Shown: positions 30,070 to 38,414 of the stretch, piece by piece | Numbering within the stretch: position 1 is the stretch's first letter | How the letters are laid out: each line of letters begins with the position of its first letter | NCBI RefSeq assembly: GCF_001423615.1 | Contig: NZ_LMOU01000002.1 | Location: 5,573 to 69,572, forward strand | DNA length: 64,000 nucleotides | Reading direction: 5' to 3' | Source of the DNA: Microbacterium sp. Leaf159 | GTDB taxonomy: Bacteria; Actinomycetota; Actinomycetes; Actinomycetales; Microbacteriaceae | Made by a program: the position numbers and the translations under genes | Notes under the pieces: generated by a model | The model's input: only the letters and a program-made list of their open reading frames with translations | What the model was told of the DNA's origin: nothing | The model's database searches: none

Positions 30070-30711
30070 TCAGGACCGCAGGCTGTCGACCCAGTTGCGG
30101 AGCAGCTGGATGCCGGCCTCGCCGGACTTCTCGGGGTGGAACTGCGTGGCCGAGAGCGGACCGTTCTCGACGGCTGCGAGGAACGGATCACCGTACGTGG
30201 TCCACGTCAGCACGGGCTGCGGGAACGGCGGGATGACGTCGAGCTCCCATGACTGCGCGGCGTACGAGTGGACGAAGTAGAAGCGCTCGTTCTCGATCCC
30301 CTTGAAGAGCACCGAGTCGGCGCCGGGTTCGACGGTGTTCCAGCCCATGTGCGGCAGCACCGGAGCGTTCAGCTCGGTGACGGCTCCCGGCCATTCGCCG
30401 AGACCCTGCGAGTCGTGCCCGCGCTCGACGCCATGGGTGAAGAGCACCTGCATGCCGACGCAGATGCCGAGAACAGGTCGTCCACCGGCGAGCCGCCGAT
30501 CGATGATCTCGTCGCCACCGTGCGCGTGCAGCGCATCACGAACGGCTTGGAAGGCACCCACGCCGGGCACGACGAGGCCGTCGGCCTCGAGCGCCTCCTT
30601 GCGGTCGCGCGTGAGCACCGCATCCGCCCCTGCCGCGACCAGAGCCTTCACTGCAGAGTGGACGTTGCCGGACTCGTAATCGAAGACGGCGACCCGAGGA
30701 GCTGCGCTCAC
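30070..30711 (-). CDS. hisH: Imidazole glycerol phosphate synthase subunit HisH
   Basis: Glutaminase that feeds ammonia to HisF. The nucleophile cysteine is in [10 protein letters not shown] near residue 85, and the His-Glu pair is in [11 protein letters not shown] near residue 195. The N-terminus [15 protein letters not shown] is typical. The 213 residues are normal. It begins with GTG and overlaps the hisB stop by four bases. HisF is not in the window. Confidence 0.96.
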   Translation of the reverse strand: MSAAPRVAVFDYESGNVHSAVKALVAAGADAVLTRDRKEALEADGLVVPGVGAFQAVRDALHAHGGDEIIDRRLAGGRPVLGICVGMQVLFTHGVERGHDSQGLGEWPGAVTELNAPVLPHMGWNTVEPGADSVLFKGIENERFYFVHSYAAQSWELDVIPPFPQPVLTWTTYGDPFLAAVENGPLSATQFHPEKSGEAGIQLLRNWVDSLRS

Positions 30712-31325
30712 AGCGCACCCTTGGTCGACGGGATGCCGTCCACCAGCGGATCGAGCGACTTGGCCTGGCGGAACGCACGCGCGAAGGCCTTGTACTCGGC
30801 CTCGGCGATGTGGTGCGGGTCGCGCCCGCCGAGCACGCGCACGTGCACCGTGAGACCGGCGTTGAACGTGATGGCCTCGAAGGAGTGCCGCACGAGCGAA
30901 CCCGTGAAGTGACCGCCGATGAGGTGGTGCTCGAAGCCCGCAGGCTCTCCGGTGTGCACGAGGTAGGGGCGGCCCGAGATGTCGACGACGGCCTGCGCCA
31001 GCGCCTCATCGAGCGGGACGAGCGCGTCGCCGTAACGCGAGATCCCCGACTTGTCGCCCAGCGCCTCTCGGATCGCCTGGCCGAGCACGATCGAGATGTC
31101 TTCGACGGTGTGATGCGCGTCGATCTGCGTGTCGCCCGATGCGCGCACGGTGAGGTCGGTGAGCGAGTGCTTCGCGAACGCGGTCAGCATGTGGTCGAAG
31201 AACGGCACCGACGTGTCGATGCGGCTCGCACCGGTTCCGTCGAGGTTCAGCTCGAGCTCGACGGTGGACTCCGACGTGCTGCGCACACGCGTGGCGGTGC
31301 GCGGGGTCTGGGCGGGGGTGCTCAT
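30708..31325 (-). CDS. hisB: Imidazoleglycerol-phosphate dehydratase
   Basis: Manganese enzyme of histidine synthesis. The metal-binding motifs [27 protein letters not shown] and [15 protein letters not shown] are all present, as is the end STKGAL. At 205 residues it is the monofunctional form, without an added phosphatase. The ATG at 31325 overlaps the hisC stop (ATGA) and the stop overlaps hisH. The frame runs open into hisC upstream, which is a shadow. Confidence 0.96.
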   Translation of the reverse strand: MSTPAQTPRTATRVRSTSESTVELELNLDGTGASRIDTSVPFFDHMLTAFAKHSLTDLTVRASGDTQIDAHHTVEDISIVLGQAIREALGDKSGISRYGDALVPLDEALAQAVVDISGRPYLVHTGEPAGFEHHLIGGHFTGSLVRHSFEAITFNAGLTVHVRVLGGRDPHHIAEAEYKAFARAFRQAKSLDPLVDGIPSTKGAL

Positions 31326-32407
31326 GAAGCCGATCCTATCGAGGCGAGGGCATCGAGGAACGCGGTGGTCTCCGCCTCGGTGCCGGCGGTGACGCGGAGG
31401 TGTCCGGGGATCCCGACGTCGCGGATCAGCACTCCACGGTCGTACAGCTGCTGCCAGACCTTCTGGGGCTCTGCCACTCCTCCGAACAGGACGAAGTTCG
31501 ACCATGACTCGTGCGGGGCGTAGCCGAGCGCCTCGAGGGTCGCGGAGATGCGATCGCGCTGCTCGACGATCTCCTCGACCATCCCCAGCATCACATCGGA
31601 GTTGCGCAACGCTGCGACAGCCGCAGCCTGCGTCAGAGCACTGAGGTGGTACGGCAGCCGCACGAGCCGCAGGGCATCGATGAAGGCGGGATCGGCGGCG
31701 AGATAGCCCACGCGGGCGCCCGCGAACGCGAATGCCTTGCTCATCGTGCGCGAGACCGCGAGGCGCGGGCGTCCCTCGAGCAGGGTCAGCGCAGAGGCTG
31801 CGTCGCGGGACGCGAACTCCTGGTACGCCTCGTCGACCACGACGATTCCTCTGGACGCCTCGTATACGGCCTCGACGACGTCGAGGCCGAGCGGCGTGCC
31901 CGTCGGGTTGTTCGGCGAGCACAGCAGGATGACGTCGGGGTCGACTTCCGCGACCTGCGCGGCCGCCTCGTCCGGGGTGATCGTGTAGTCGGGTTCCCGG
32001 GTGCCCGCGATCCATCGCGCTCCCGTGCCCTGCGAGATCAGCGGATACATCGAGTAGGTCGGAGCGAAGCTGAAGGCCGTGCGACCGGGGCCGCCGAATG
32101 CCTGCAGGATGTGCTGCAGCACCTCGTTCGACCCGTTGCCCGCCCAGATCTGGCTGGCATCGAGGCCGTGGCCGAGGTACTCGGCGAAGCCCTCACGCAG
32201 TGTGGTGAACTCACGGTCGGGGTAGCGGTTGACGTCGCGAAGCGCGACCGCGATGTCATCGAGGATGTCGCTTGCTACGGCATCCGGAACCGGATGAGTG
32301 TTCTCGTTGACGTTGAGGGCGATAGGGAGCGGCGCCTGCGGAGCTCCGTACGGCGTGAGCCCACGGAGGTCGTCGCGAAGCGGGAGGTCAGCGAGTGATG
32401 CAGTCAC
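31322..32407 (-). CDS. hisC: Histidinol-phosphate aminotransferase
   Basis: PLP-dependent class II aminotransferase. LNVNENTHP opens the domain, [12 protein letters not shown] binds cofactor, [10 protein letters not shown] gives the PLP aspartate region, and the PLP lysine is in [17 protein letters not shown] near residue 230. Start is uncertain. The GTG at 32407 ([13 protein letters not shown]) has TACCAT ending seven bases upstream and so fits a leaderless start, giving 361 residues; the ATG at 32416 is the alternative. First gene of hisC-hisB-hisH here; hisD is absent upstream. Confidence 0.94.
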   Translation of the reverse strand: MTASLADLPLRDDLRGLTPYGAPQAPLPIALNVNENTHPVPDAVASDILDDIAVALRDVNRYPDREFTTLREGFAEYLGHGLDASQIWAGNGSNEVLQHILQAFGGPGRTAFSFAPTYSMYPLISQGTGARWIAGTREPDYTITPDEAAAQVAEVDPDVILLCSPNNPTGTPLGLDVVEAVYEASRGIVVVDEAYQEFASRDAASALTLLEGRPRLAVSRTMSKAFAFAGARVGYLAADPAFIDALRLVRLPYHLSALTQAAAVAALRNSDVMLGMVEEIVEQRDRISATLEALGYAPHESWSNFVLFGGVAEPQKVWQQLYDRGVLIRDVGIPGHLRVTAGTEAETTAFLDALASIGSAS

Positions 32408-32414
32408 CCTTCCC

Positions 32415-32420
32415 ATGGTA
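32415..32420 (-). promoter_or_regulatory. -10 hexamer of hisCBH (TACCAT)
   Basis: Ends seven bases before the GTG at 32407 and overlaps the alternative ATG, which argues against that ATG. Confidence 0.4.
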
Positions 32421-32489
32421 GGCGGCGTGAACCTCACACATGCGCGCGGTGACGGAGAATGAATCCCGCTTGACGCCGCCGCCGACCGC

Positions 32490-32852
32490 TCACTCCGAGT
32501 ACTGCGCGGGGATCGCCAGTTCCTGGCCGATCTGGAGAGCGCCACCCCTGAGCAGGTTCAGGCGCGTGATGTCTCCGATGACCTCGCGCGGGTCTGCACC
32601 GGGTGCGATGCCCTCGGCGATCGACCAGAGCGTGTCGCCCGGCATCACGGTCACCGTTGCGAAGGAGGCCGTCGCGACCTGCTCACCCGAGGCCATCGCG
32701 CTGCCGCCGCTCAGCGCGGCGAAGGCGATGCCCACTGCGAGCGGCACTGCGGCCAGTGCGAGCACGACGCGACGACCGCGCACCGTCAGGCGGAGCTTCG
32801 TCGCCGGACGCGCCGGGAGGACTGCTGCGTTGCTGAAGGTGATGGTGCTCAT
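32490..32852 (-). CDS. LysM membrane protein divergent from lexA, likely SOS cell-division inhibitor
   Basis: A 120-residue protein: a short basic cytoplasmic part, one membrane segment (about 29-50, VVLALAAVPLAVGIAFAAL) and an external LysM domain (about 67-116, VMPGDTLWSIAEGI, LQIGQELAIP) that binds peptidoglycan. Its divergent pairing with lexA is the arrangement of mycobacterial ChiZ/Rv2719c and corynebacterial DivS, which delay division after DNA damage. The sequence supports the domain layout; the inhibitor role is inferred from context. AGAGGAG precedes the ATG. Confidence 0.85.
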   Translation of the reverse strand: MSTITFSNAAVLPARPATKLRLTVRGRRVVLALAAVPLAVGIAFAALSGGSAMASGEQVATASFATVTVMPGDTLWSIAEGIAPGADPREVIGDITRLNLLRGGALQIGQELAIPAQYSE

Positions 32853-32964
32853 GTCGTGCTCCTCTGCATCTACCGCGTGGGCGGTGAAGTTGGCGTAGCG
32901 TTCGCATCCGCGCCTCGGCCGGGAGCCGTGAATGCGAAGCTACGTTCCGAAGTTATCTTCGAAT

Positions 32965-32980
32965 TCGAACATCTGTCAAG
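32965..32980. promoter_or_regulatory. Candidate LexA box 1
   Basis: TCGAACATCTGTCAAG matches the actinobacterial SOS box TCGAAC-N4-GTTCGA fully in the left half and partly in the right. It lies between lexA and the LysM gene, in an unusually AT-rich stretch. Confidence 0.6.
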
Positions 32981-33019
32981 CGTTCTTCGAAAAACTGACC
33001 GCTGAATCAGGAGACACGC

Positions 33020-33035
33020 TCGAACAGATCTTCCA
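33020..33035. promoter_or_regulatory. Candidate LexA box 2
   Basis: TCGAACAGATCTTCCA: perfect left half, right half CTTCCA. A third TCGAAC half-site is at 33096-33101. This box is about 100 bases before lexA. Confidence 0.5.
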
Positions 33036-33134
33036 CATCTGGCCGATTCTCGGATACGGTTTCGATACGAACACCCCACCACGGGCCTCCGACATTCGAA
33101 CTGAGACGCCGGAATCGCACACCTGAGGAGCACC

Positions 33135-33821
33135 ATGAGCGACAACTCCGCCACCGACGCCGATGTCCCGCGCACCCGTCGCCGGAAGAGCCTGAGCCCC
33201 AAGCAGATGGCGATCCTCGAGGTCATCCAGACCTCGATCAGCCGGTACGGCTACCCGCCGAGCATGCGCGAGATCGGCGACGCGGTGGGACTCAAGTCGC
33301 TGTCGAGCGTGACGCATCAGCTCGGGCAGCTCGAGCTCAGCGGCTACCTGCGCCGAGACCCCGGCAAGACCCGTGCCATGGAGGTCCTGATCGATCTTCC
33401 CGGCACCAGCGGCGAGAACCCGGCAGACGTCTCGACGCCCGTGGGCGATGCCGCACTGGTTCCCCTGGTCGGGCGGATCGCCGCCGGCGTGCCGATCACC
33501 GCCGATCAGCAGGTCGAGGAGATCTTCCCGCTCCCCCGCCAGCTCGTCGGCAAGGGCGATCTCTTCATGCTCAAGGTCTCGGGAGAGTCGATGATCGACG
33601 CTGCCATCTGCGACGGCGACTGGGTCGTCGTCCGCTCGCAGGGCAGCGCGGAGAACGGCGAGATCGTGGCGGCGATGCTCGACGGCGAGGCCACCGTCAA
33701 GGTGCTCCGCCGCCGTGACGGCCACACGTGGCTGCTGCCCCGCAACTCGGCATTCGAGCCCATCCTCGGTGACGAGTCCGTCATCCTCGGAAAGATCGTC
33801 GCGGTACTGCGCGCCGTCTGA
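33135..33821 (+). CDS. lexA: SOS repressor LexA
   Basis: Represses DNA-damage genes and self-cleaves when RecA is active. A winged-helix DNA-binding domain (about 20-85; [24 protein letters not shown]) is followed by the peptidase domain. The cleavage bond is Ala117-Gly118 in GRIAAGVPI. The catalytic pair is Ser152 in [10 protein letters not shown] and Lys189 in EATVKVLRR. At 228 residues it is normal for actinobacteria. GAGGAG lies four bases before the ATG. LexA boxes upstream suggest autoregulation. Confidence 0.97.
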   Translation: MSDNSATDADVPRTRRRKSLSPKQMAILEVIQTSISRYGYPPSMREIGDAVGLKSLSSVTHQLGQLELSGYLRRDPGKTRAMEVLIDLPGTSGENPADVSTPVGDAALVPLVGRIAAGVPITADQQVEEIFPLPRQLVGKGDLFMLKVSGESMIDAAICDGDWVVVRSQGSAENGEIVAAMLDGEATVKVLRRRDGHTWLLPRNSAFEPILGDESVILGKIVAVLRAV

Positions 33822-33854
33822 CGACCTCCGACCGCGCGTCGCAGGAGCCACGCC

Positions 33855-33860
33855 TAGGCT
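33855..33860 (+). promoter_or_regulatory. -10 hexamer of the S9 peptidase gene (TAGGCT)
   Basis: Ends six bases before the ATG at 33867. Confidence 0.5.
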
Positions 33861-33866
33861 CGAAGC

Positions 33867-35726
33867 ATGTCATCGCCGTTCGGTACCTGGCCCTCGCCCT
33901 TCTCTGCGGCCCGGATCGCCGCGTCCTCTCCGAGGATCGACGGCTCCGCATTCGTCGGGCACGAGATCTGGTGGGGTGAGTCGGTCCCTTCCGAGGGCGG
34001 TCGACTCACCGTGCGCAGCTCGACCGGCGCCGAGATCCTCCCTGCTCCGTGGAGCGCCCGCTCCCGCGTCCACGAGTACGGCGGTGGAGCCTGGACCGCG
34101 GATGCCGAGGGCACCCTCTACTTCGTCGACGCGAAGGATCAGCGCGTGCACCGGATGCGCCGCGGTGACGAGCCCGAACCGCTGACGCCCGCGGGCCCCG
34201 CCCATGGCGGTCTGAGACTGCAGCACGGGCGGCTCCTCGCCGTCCGTGAGGACCTCACCAGGGACCCTCATCGTCGCGGCATCGTCGAGATCCCCCTCGA
34301 CGGCTCCGCGGCCGAGGATCCGTCGCTGGTGACGATCGTCGTCGAAGGCGAAGGCTTCTACGCGCATCCGGCGCTGTCGCCGGACGGGTCTCGGGTCGCC
34401 TGGGTGCAGTGGACGGGCGCGGAGATGCCGTGGCAGCATGCCACACTCGCAGTCTCCGACGGGGTCGCCACCGTCGAGCTGTCCACGCGCGCAGCCCTGC
34501 AGCCTGAGTGGACCGGGGACGACGAGCTGCTGTACGCGGACGACCCGACCGGTCGCTGGGCGCTGCATCGCGTGCAGCTGGACAGCAGCGGCACCGCACT
34601 CCCGGCTGTCCGTGTCGACGACGTCGACGCGGACACCGGATACGGACTGTGGGTGCTGGGCAATCGCTGGTATCGGCCGATCGGCGACGGCCGGATCGTC
34701 GCCGTGCGCACGAACGGACGTGACGAGGTGGTCATGCTCGACGCGGACGGCGGTGCCCGTCTGCTCGATCTCCCCGCCGACGGCCATGTCAGCGTCGACG
34801 ACGTCTCGGGATCCCGGGTCCTGCTCTCGGGGAACAGCTCGACCACGTCGCCCGGCGTCTGGTGCGTCGACCTCGACTCCGACGAGGTGATCGCGGTCGC
34901 CGGCGCGGAGCCGACCGATCCGGCATGGATGCCCCCGGCATCGCCGATCCTCGTCGACGGCGCGCACGGTCCCGTGCACGCGTTCGCCTATCCACCGGCC
35001 CACCCCACAGCCTCGGCTCCGGCCGGAGAACTCGCTCCCTACGTCGTGCTCGTGCACGGCGGCCCCACGGCCCATGTGACTGGTGCCATGTCGGCCGTGA
35101 TCCCCTTCTACACGAGCCGCGGCATCGGTGTGCTCGACGTGAACTACGGCGGTTCCACCGGATACGGGCGCGCATATCGCGAACGCCTCGACGGAGAGTG
35201 GGGCGTGGTCGACGTCGACGACGTGATCGCGGCCGCGAGGGGCCTCGCCGAGACGGGTGTCGCGGATCCTCTGCGGATCGCGATCCGTGGCGGCTCCGCC
35301 GGCGGCTGGACCGTGCTCTCCGCGCTCGTGCGCGGCGGGACCTTCGCCGCCGGGATCAGCCGATACGGGGTCACGGACCTCCGGATGCTGGCCGAGCACT
35401 CCCACGACTTCGAAGCGCACTACATCGAGGGTCTGGTCGGACCGCTGCCCGAGGCGGAGGGCCTGTACGTCGACCGCTCACCGTTGACGCACGTCGATCG
35501 GATCGACGTGCCCGTGCTGCTCATGCAGGGCGCGGATGACCGTGTCGTGCCACCTGCGCAGTCGGAGGCCGTGCGCGACGCCCTGGACGCCCGAGGCATC
35601 GCTCACGAGTACGTCCTGTACCCGGGCGAGGGACACGGATTCCGCTCGACCGAGACGATCGTCGACGCCCTCGAGCGAGAGCTCGCGTTCCTCGGGCGTG
35701 CGTTCGGATTCACCCCGTCGAGCTGA
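33867..35726 (+). CDS. S9 family (prolyl oligopeptidase-like) peptidase
   Basis: A 619-residue serine peptidase without a signal peptide, so cytosolic. The first 370 residues are a beta-propeller with repeats of type SPDGSRVAWVQW. The alpha/beta hydrolase C-terminus has VVLVHGGPTAHVTGAM, the nucleophile in IRGGSAGGWTVLSAL, Asp in LLMQGADDRVVPP and His in YPGEGHGFR. Probably cleaves short peptides (dipeptidyl- or acylaminoacyl-peptidase type); specificity is not readable. It abuts smpB tail to tail with no gap. Confidence 0.92.
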   Translation: MSSPFGTWPSPFSAARIAASSPRIDGSAFVGHEIWWGESVPSEGGRLTVRSSTGAEILPAPWSARSRVHEYGGGAWTADAEGTLYFVDAKDQRVHRMRRGDEPEPLTPAGPAHGGLRLQHGRLLAVREDLTRDPHRRGIVEIPLDGSAAEDPSLVTIVVEGEGFYAHPALSPDGSRVAWVQWTGAEMPWQHATLAVSDGVATVELSTRAALQPEWTGDDELLYADDPTGRWALHRVQLDSSGTALPAVRVDDVDADTGYGLWVLGNRWYRPIGDGRIVAVRTNGRDEVVMLDADGGARLLDLPADGHVSVDDVSGSRVLLSGNSSTTSPGVWCVDLDSDEVIAVAGAEPTDPAWMPPASPILVDGAHGPVHAFAYPPAHPTASAPAGELAPYVVLVHGGPTAHVTGAMSAVIPFYTSRGIGVLDVNYGGSTGYGRAYRERLDGEWGVVDVDDVIAAARGLAETGVADPLRIAIRGGSAGGWTVLSALVRGGTFAAGISRYGVTDLRMLAEHSHDFEAHYIEGLVGPLPEAEGLYVDRSPLTHVDRIDVPVLLMQGADDRVVPPAQSEAVRDALDARGIAHEYVLYPGEGHGFRSTETIVDALERELAFLGRAFGFTPSS

Positions 35727-36203
35727 TCAGTCTCCGGTGCGGTTGCGCAGCCGCATCGCCCGCTCCGCCTCGCGCGTGTCCTGACGTTCGCGCAGCGTCT
35801 GACGCTTGTCGAACTCGCGCTTTCCCTTCGCCAGCGCGATCTCGACCTTGGCACGCCCGTCGGAGAAGTAGAGCTTGAGCGGGATCAGGGTGTAGCCGCC
35901 CGCCGACACCGCATGCTGCAGCTTCGCGATCTCCTCACGATGCAGCAGGAGCTTGCGGATGCGCTTGGCGGAGTGGTTCGTCCAGTGGCCCTGCGAGTAC
36001 TCCGGGATGTGCACGGAGTCGAGGAAGACCTCGTTCCCCTTCACGAACGCATATCCGTCGCTCAGGTTCGCGCGCCCCTGGCGCAGCGACTTCACCTCGG
36101 TGCCGGTGAGCACCATCCCCGCCTCGTACGACTTCTCGATGTTGTAGTCGTGACGTGCGCGACGATTGGTCGCGATGACCTTCTCCCCGCGTTCCCTGGG
36201 CAT
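35727..36203 (-). CDS. smpB: SsrA-binding protein SmpB
   Basis: Delivers tmRNA to stalled ribosomes. An OB-fold core is visible (ARHDYNIEKSYEAGMVLTGTEVKSLRQG, YAFVKGNEVFLDSVHIPEYSQG), and the C-terminal basic tail (ALAKGKREFDKRQTLRERQDTREAERAMR) enters the ribosome mRNA channel. Length 158. AGGAGAG lies before the ATG. It is the last gene of ftsE-ftsX-smpB. No tmRNA gene is seen beside it. Confidence 0.97.
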   Translation of the reverse strand: MPRERGEKVIATNRRARHDYNIEKSYEAGMVLTGTEVKSLRQGRANLSDGYAFVKGNEVFLDSVHIPEYSQGHWTNHSAKRIRKLLLHREEIAKLQHAVSAGGYTLIPLKLYFSDGRAKVEIALAKGKREFDKRQTLRERQDTREAERAMRLRNRTGD

Positions 36204-36304
36204 GATTCTCTCCTGATCCGCGTCGCGCAGTGGTTCCAGAGCCCGATCCCGGGCGCACGACAGCCTGTCAGTCTATACCGACGACGCTCCCGCAGTCGAC
36301 GCGG

Positions 36305-37219
36305 TCAGGTACGCAGCCAGCGACGGATGGCGAAGCCGGCCGACAATGCCGCCAGGATCACGCCGATACCGATCAGCACGGGCACGACGACCGCGGCATC
36401 CTGCATCGACACCCAGGTGGTGATGAACGGGACTCGCCCCCGCAGATAGCCGTTGACGCCGAAGTGCACGCCCGCGACCACGGCGGCGCTCGCGAGCACG
36501 GAGCCCAGGAAGGCGGCGAACACGCCCTCGAGCACGAACGGCGTCTGGATGAAGCGGTTCGAGGCGCCCACCAGGCGCATGATGCCGATCTCCTTGCGTC
36601 TGGCATACGCGGAGAGCCTGATGGTCGTGCCGATCAGAAGGATGGCTGCGATCAGCATGAGCACGGCGATGCCGACGGCTATGTACGTGGCCACCGTCAG
36701 CGCGGAGAACAGCGGTTCGAGGTACTGGAGCTGGTCCGTGACCTGCTCCACGCCCGCCACGCCGTTGAACGCCTCGGCTATCACCTGGGACTGGCCGGGG
36801 TCCTTCATGGTCACGAAGAAGACCTCGAAGGCCTGCTCGGGGGTGATGACGCTCGCCTGTTCCTCGCCCAGCTGCTCCACGAGCTTGGCGTACGTGTCCT
36901 CCTTGGAGTCGTAGCTCACCTCGCTGATCAGCGGCGCGAGCGCCTCGCCCTCGAGCTGGGCGCGCACGGCGTTCACCTGCTCTTCCGAGGCCCCGCCGTC
37001 GACGCACGTGTTCTGCTCCGAGATGTCGGAGCACATGTAGACCGCGACCTGCGCCCGCTCGGTCCAGTAGCCGCGCATCGTGCCGATCTGCGCCTGCATC
37101 AGGATCGCGGCGCCGACGAACGTCAGTGACACGAAGGTGACGAGAACGACGGAGATGACCATCGAGATGTTGCGCCGCAGGCCTCCGAGGGCCTCGGTGA
37201 GGATGAGTCCGATTCTCAT
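36305..37219 (-). CDS. ftsX: Cell-division protein FtsX
   Basis: Membrane partner of FtsE; the pair switches on peptidoglycan hydrolases during division. One membrane segment near residues 22-44, a periplasmic domain (about 45-170, with a Cys pair in YMCSDISEQNTCVDGG), then three segments in the C-terminal FtsX domain (about 180-300). The 304 residues are typical of Gram-positive FtsX. The ATG overlaps the ftsE stop (ATGA). The periplasmic loop is where hydrolases such as RipC bind in mycobacteria. Confidence 0.95.
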   Translation of the reverse strand: MRIGLILTEALGGLRRNISMVISVVLVTFVSLTFVGAAILMQAQIGTMRGYWTERAQVAVYMCSDISEQNTCVDGGASEEQVNAVRAQLEGEALAPLISEVSYDSKEDTYAKLVEQLGEEQASVITPEQAFEVFFVTMKDPGQSQVIAEAFNGVAGVEQVTDQLQYLEPLFSALTVATYIAVGIAVLMLIAAILLIGTTIRLSAYARRKEIGIMRLVGASNRFIQTPFVLEGVFAAFLGSVLASAAVVAGVHFGVNGYLRGRVPFITTWVSMQDAAVVVPVLIGIGVILAALSAGFAIRRWLRT

Positions 37220-38277
37220 GAGGTCGGCCCCACTTCCTCGGCACCGTCATCGGAGAGGCCGAGACGATCGGCGACGCCGAGTTCGGCGACGTCGACCTGC
37301 GGAAGCAGGATCGGATGCGTGAGCGGACCGACGGCTGCCTGCGCGTCGGCGGGCCTCTCGTCGGCGATCGGCGGCTCGATGGGAGCGGCCTGCGCCTCAG
37401 GAGTCTCGGATGCCGTGGGCACGGCGTCGGAGGATGCGGCGGCGGCCTTGCGCTGGGCGCTCAGCTCCTCCGCGAGCGCAGCGCGCACGACCGACAGGTC
37501 GGCGGTCTGGCGCTGCACCTCCTGCACCGCGGTGAGAGCCGCGGCCGCGGCGGCTCCCCGAACCTCTTCGGGGACGAGACGGGGAATGTTCGAGGTGTCG
37601 CCGTATCCGCCGTGCACCTCGTCTCGCACCATCTCGCCGTCACGGAGCTCGATGACTCGACGCTGCATCTGATCGACGAACGCGGCCTCGTGCGTGGCCA
37701 TGAGAACGGTGGTGCCGCCGGCGTTGATCCGCGCGAGCAGCTGCATGATGTCGACCGAGGTCGCCGGGTCGAGGTTTCCGGTCGGCTCGTCCGCGAGCAG
37801 CACCTGAGGCCTGTTCACGAGCGCCCTGGCGATCGCGACGCGCTGCTGCTCTCCACCGGACAGCTCGTGCGGCATCCGCTTCTGCTTGCCGTCGAGCCCG
37901 ACCAGTGCAAGCGCCTCGGGCACGGCCTGCTGGATGAATCCGCGCGAGGATCCTGTCACCTGCAGCGTGAACGCGACGTTCTGGTAGACGGTCTTCGACG
38001 GCAGGAGGCGGAAGTCCTGGAACACGGACCCGATGTGGCGACGGAAGTACGGAACCTTGCGGTTCGCGAGCGATCGCAGGTCGCGTCCGAGCACGGCGAC
38101 GCGGCCGGTCGTCGGCACGTCCTCTCGGAGGATGAGTCGCAGACAGGAGGACTTGCCGGACCCCGACGCACCCACGAGGAAGACGAACTCCCCGCGCTGC
38201 ACTTCGAAGTCGACAGCGGACAGAGCGGGCCGTGAGGTCCCGCGGTAGCGCTTCGTGACGTTCTCGAACCGAATCAT
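37216..38277 (-). CDS. ftsE: Cell-division ATPase FtsE with long C-terminal tail
   Basis: ABC ATPase of the FtsEX complex. Walker A GASGSGKSS near residue 37, signature LSGGEQQR near 141, Walker B VLLADEPTGNLD and the switch His in MATHEAAFV are intact. The ATPase ends near residue 225, as in a normal FtsE of about 229. Another 125 residues follow, rich in Ala, Glu and Pro (VPEEVRGAAAAAALTAVQEV, then SETPEAQAAPIEPP), probably disordered with a short helix. The tail is unusual and its role unknown. TAGGCT lies nine bases before the ATG. Confidence 0.94.
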   Translation of the reverse strand: MIRFENVTKRYRGTSRPALSAVDFEVQRGEFVFLVGASGSGKSSCLRLILREDVPTTGRVAVLGRDLRSLANRKVPYFRRHIGSVFQDFRLLPSKTVYQNVAFTLQVTGSSRGFIQQAVPEALALVGLDGKQKRMPHELSGGEQQRVAIARALVNRPQVLLADEPTGNLDPATSVDIMQLLARINAGGTTVLMATHEAAFVDQMQRRVIELRDGEMVRDEVHGGYGDTSNIPRLVPEEVRGAAAAAALTAVQEVQRQTADLSVVRAALAEELSAQRKAAAASSDAVPTASETPEAQAAPIEPPIADERPADAQAAVGPLTHPILLPQVDVAELGVADRLGLSDDGAEEVGPTS

Positions 38278-38286
38278 GGCTGTTCG

Positions 38287-38292
38287 AGCCTA
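38287..38292 (-). promoter_or_regulatory. -10 hexamer of ftsEX-smpB (TAGGCT)
   Basis: Nine bases before the ftsE ATG, leaving at most a 2-3 base leader. Confidence 0.4.
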
Positions 38293-38414
38293 AGCGCGCC
38301 GTGTGCCCTGCTCGCGAGCGACACCCCGCGCACCCCCGGAGTGTCGCCCCGCACTGCTATACATGGAGGTGCCGATCCATGCCGTCAGCGTGGACCACGA
38401 CTCGAGGGGGAACC

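Noticed and set aside
32931..33126. Small plus-strand ORF between LysM and lexA genes
   Set aside because: It lies over the putative LexA boxes, with no ribosome site and no sequence character beyond the AT-rich spacer.
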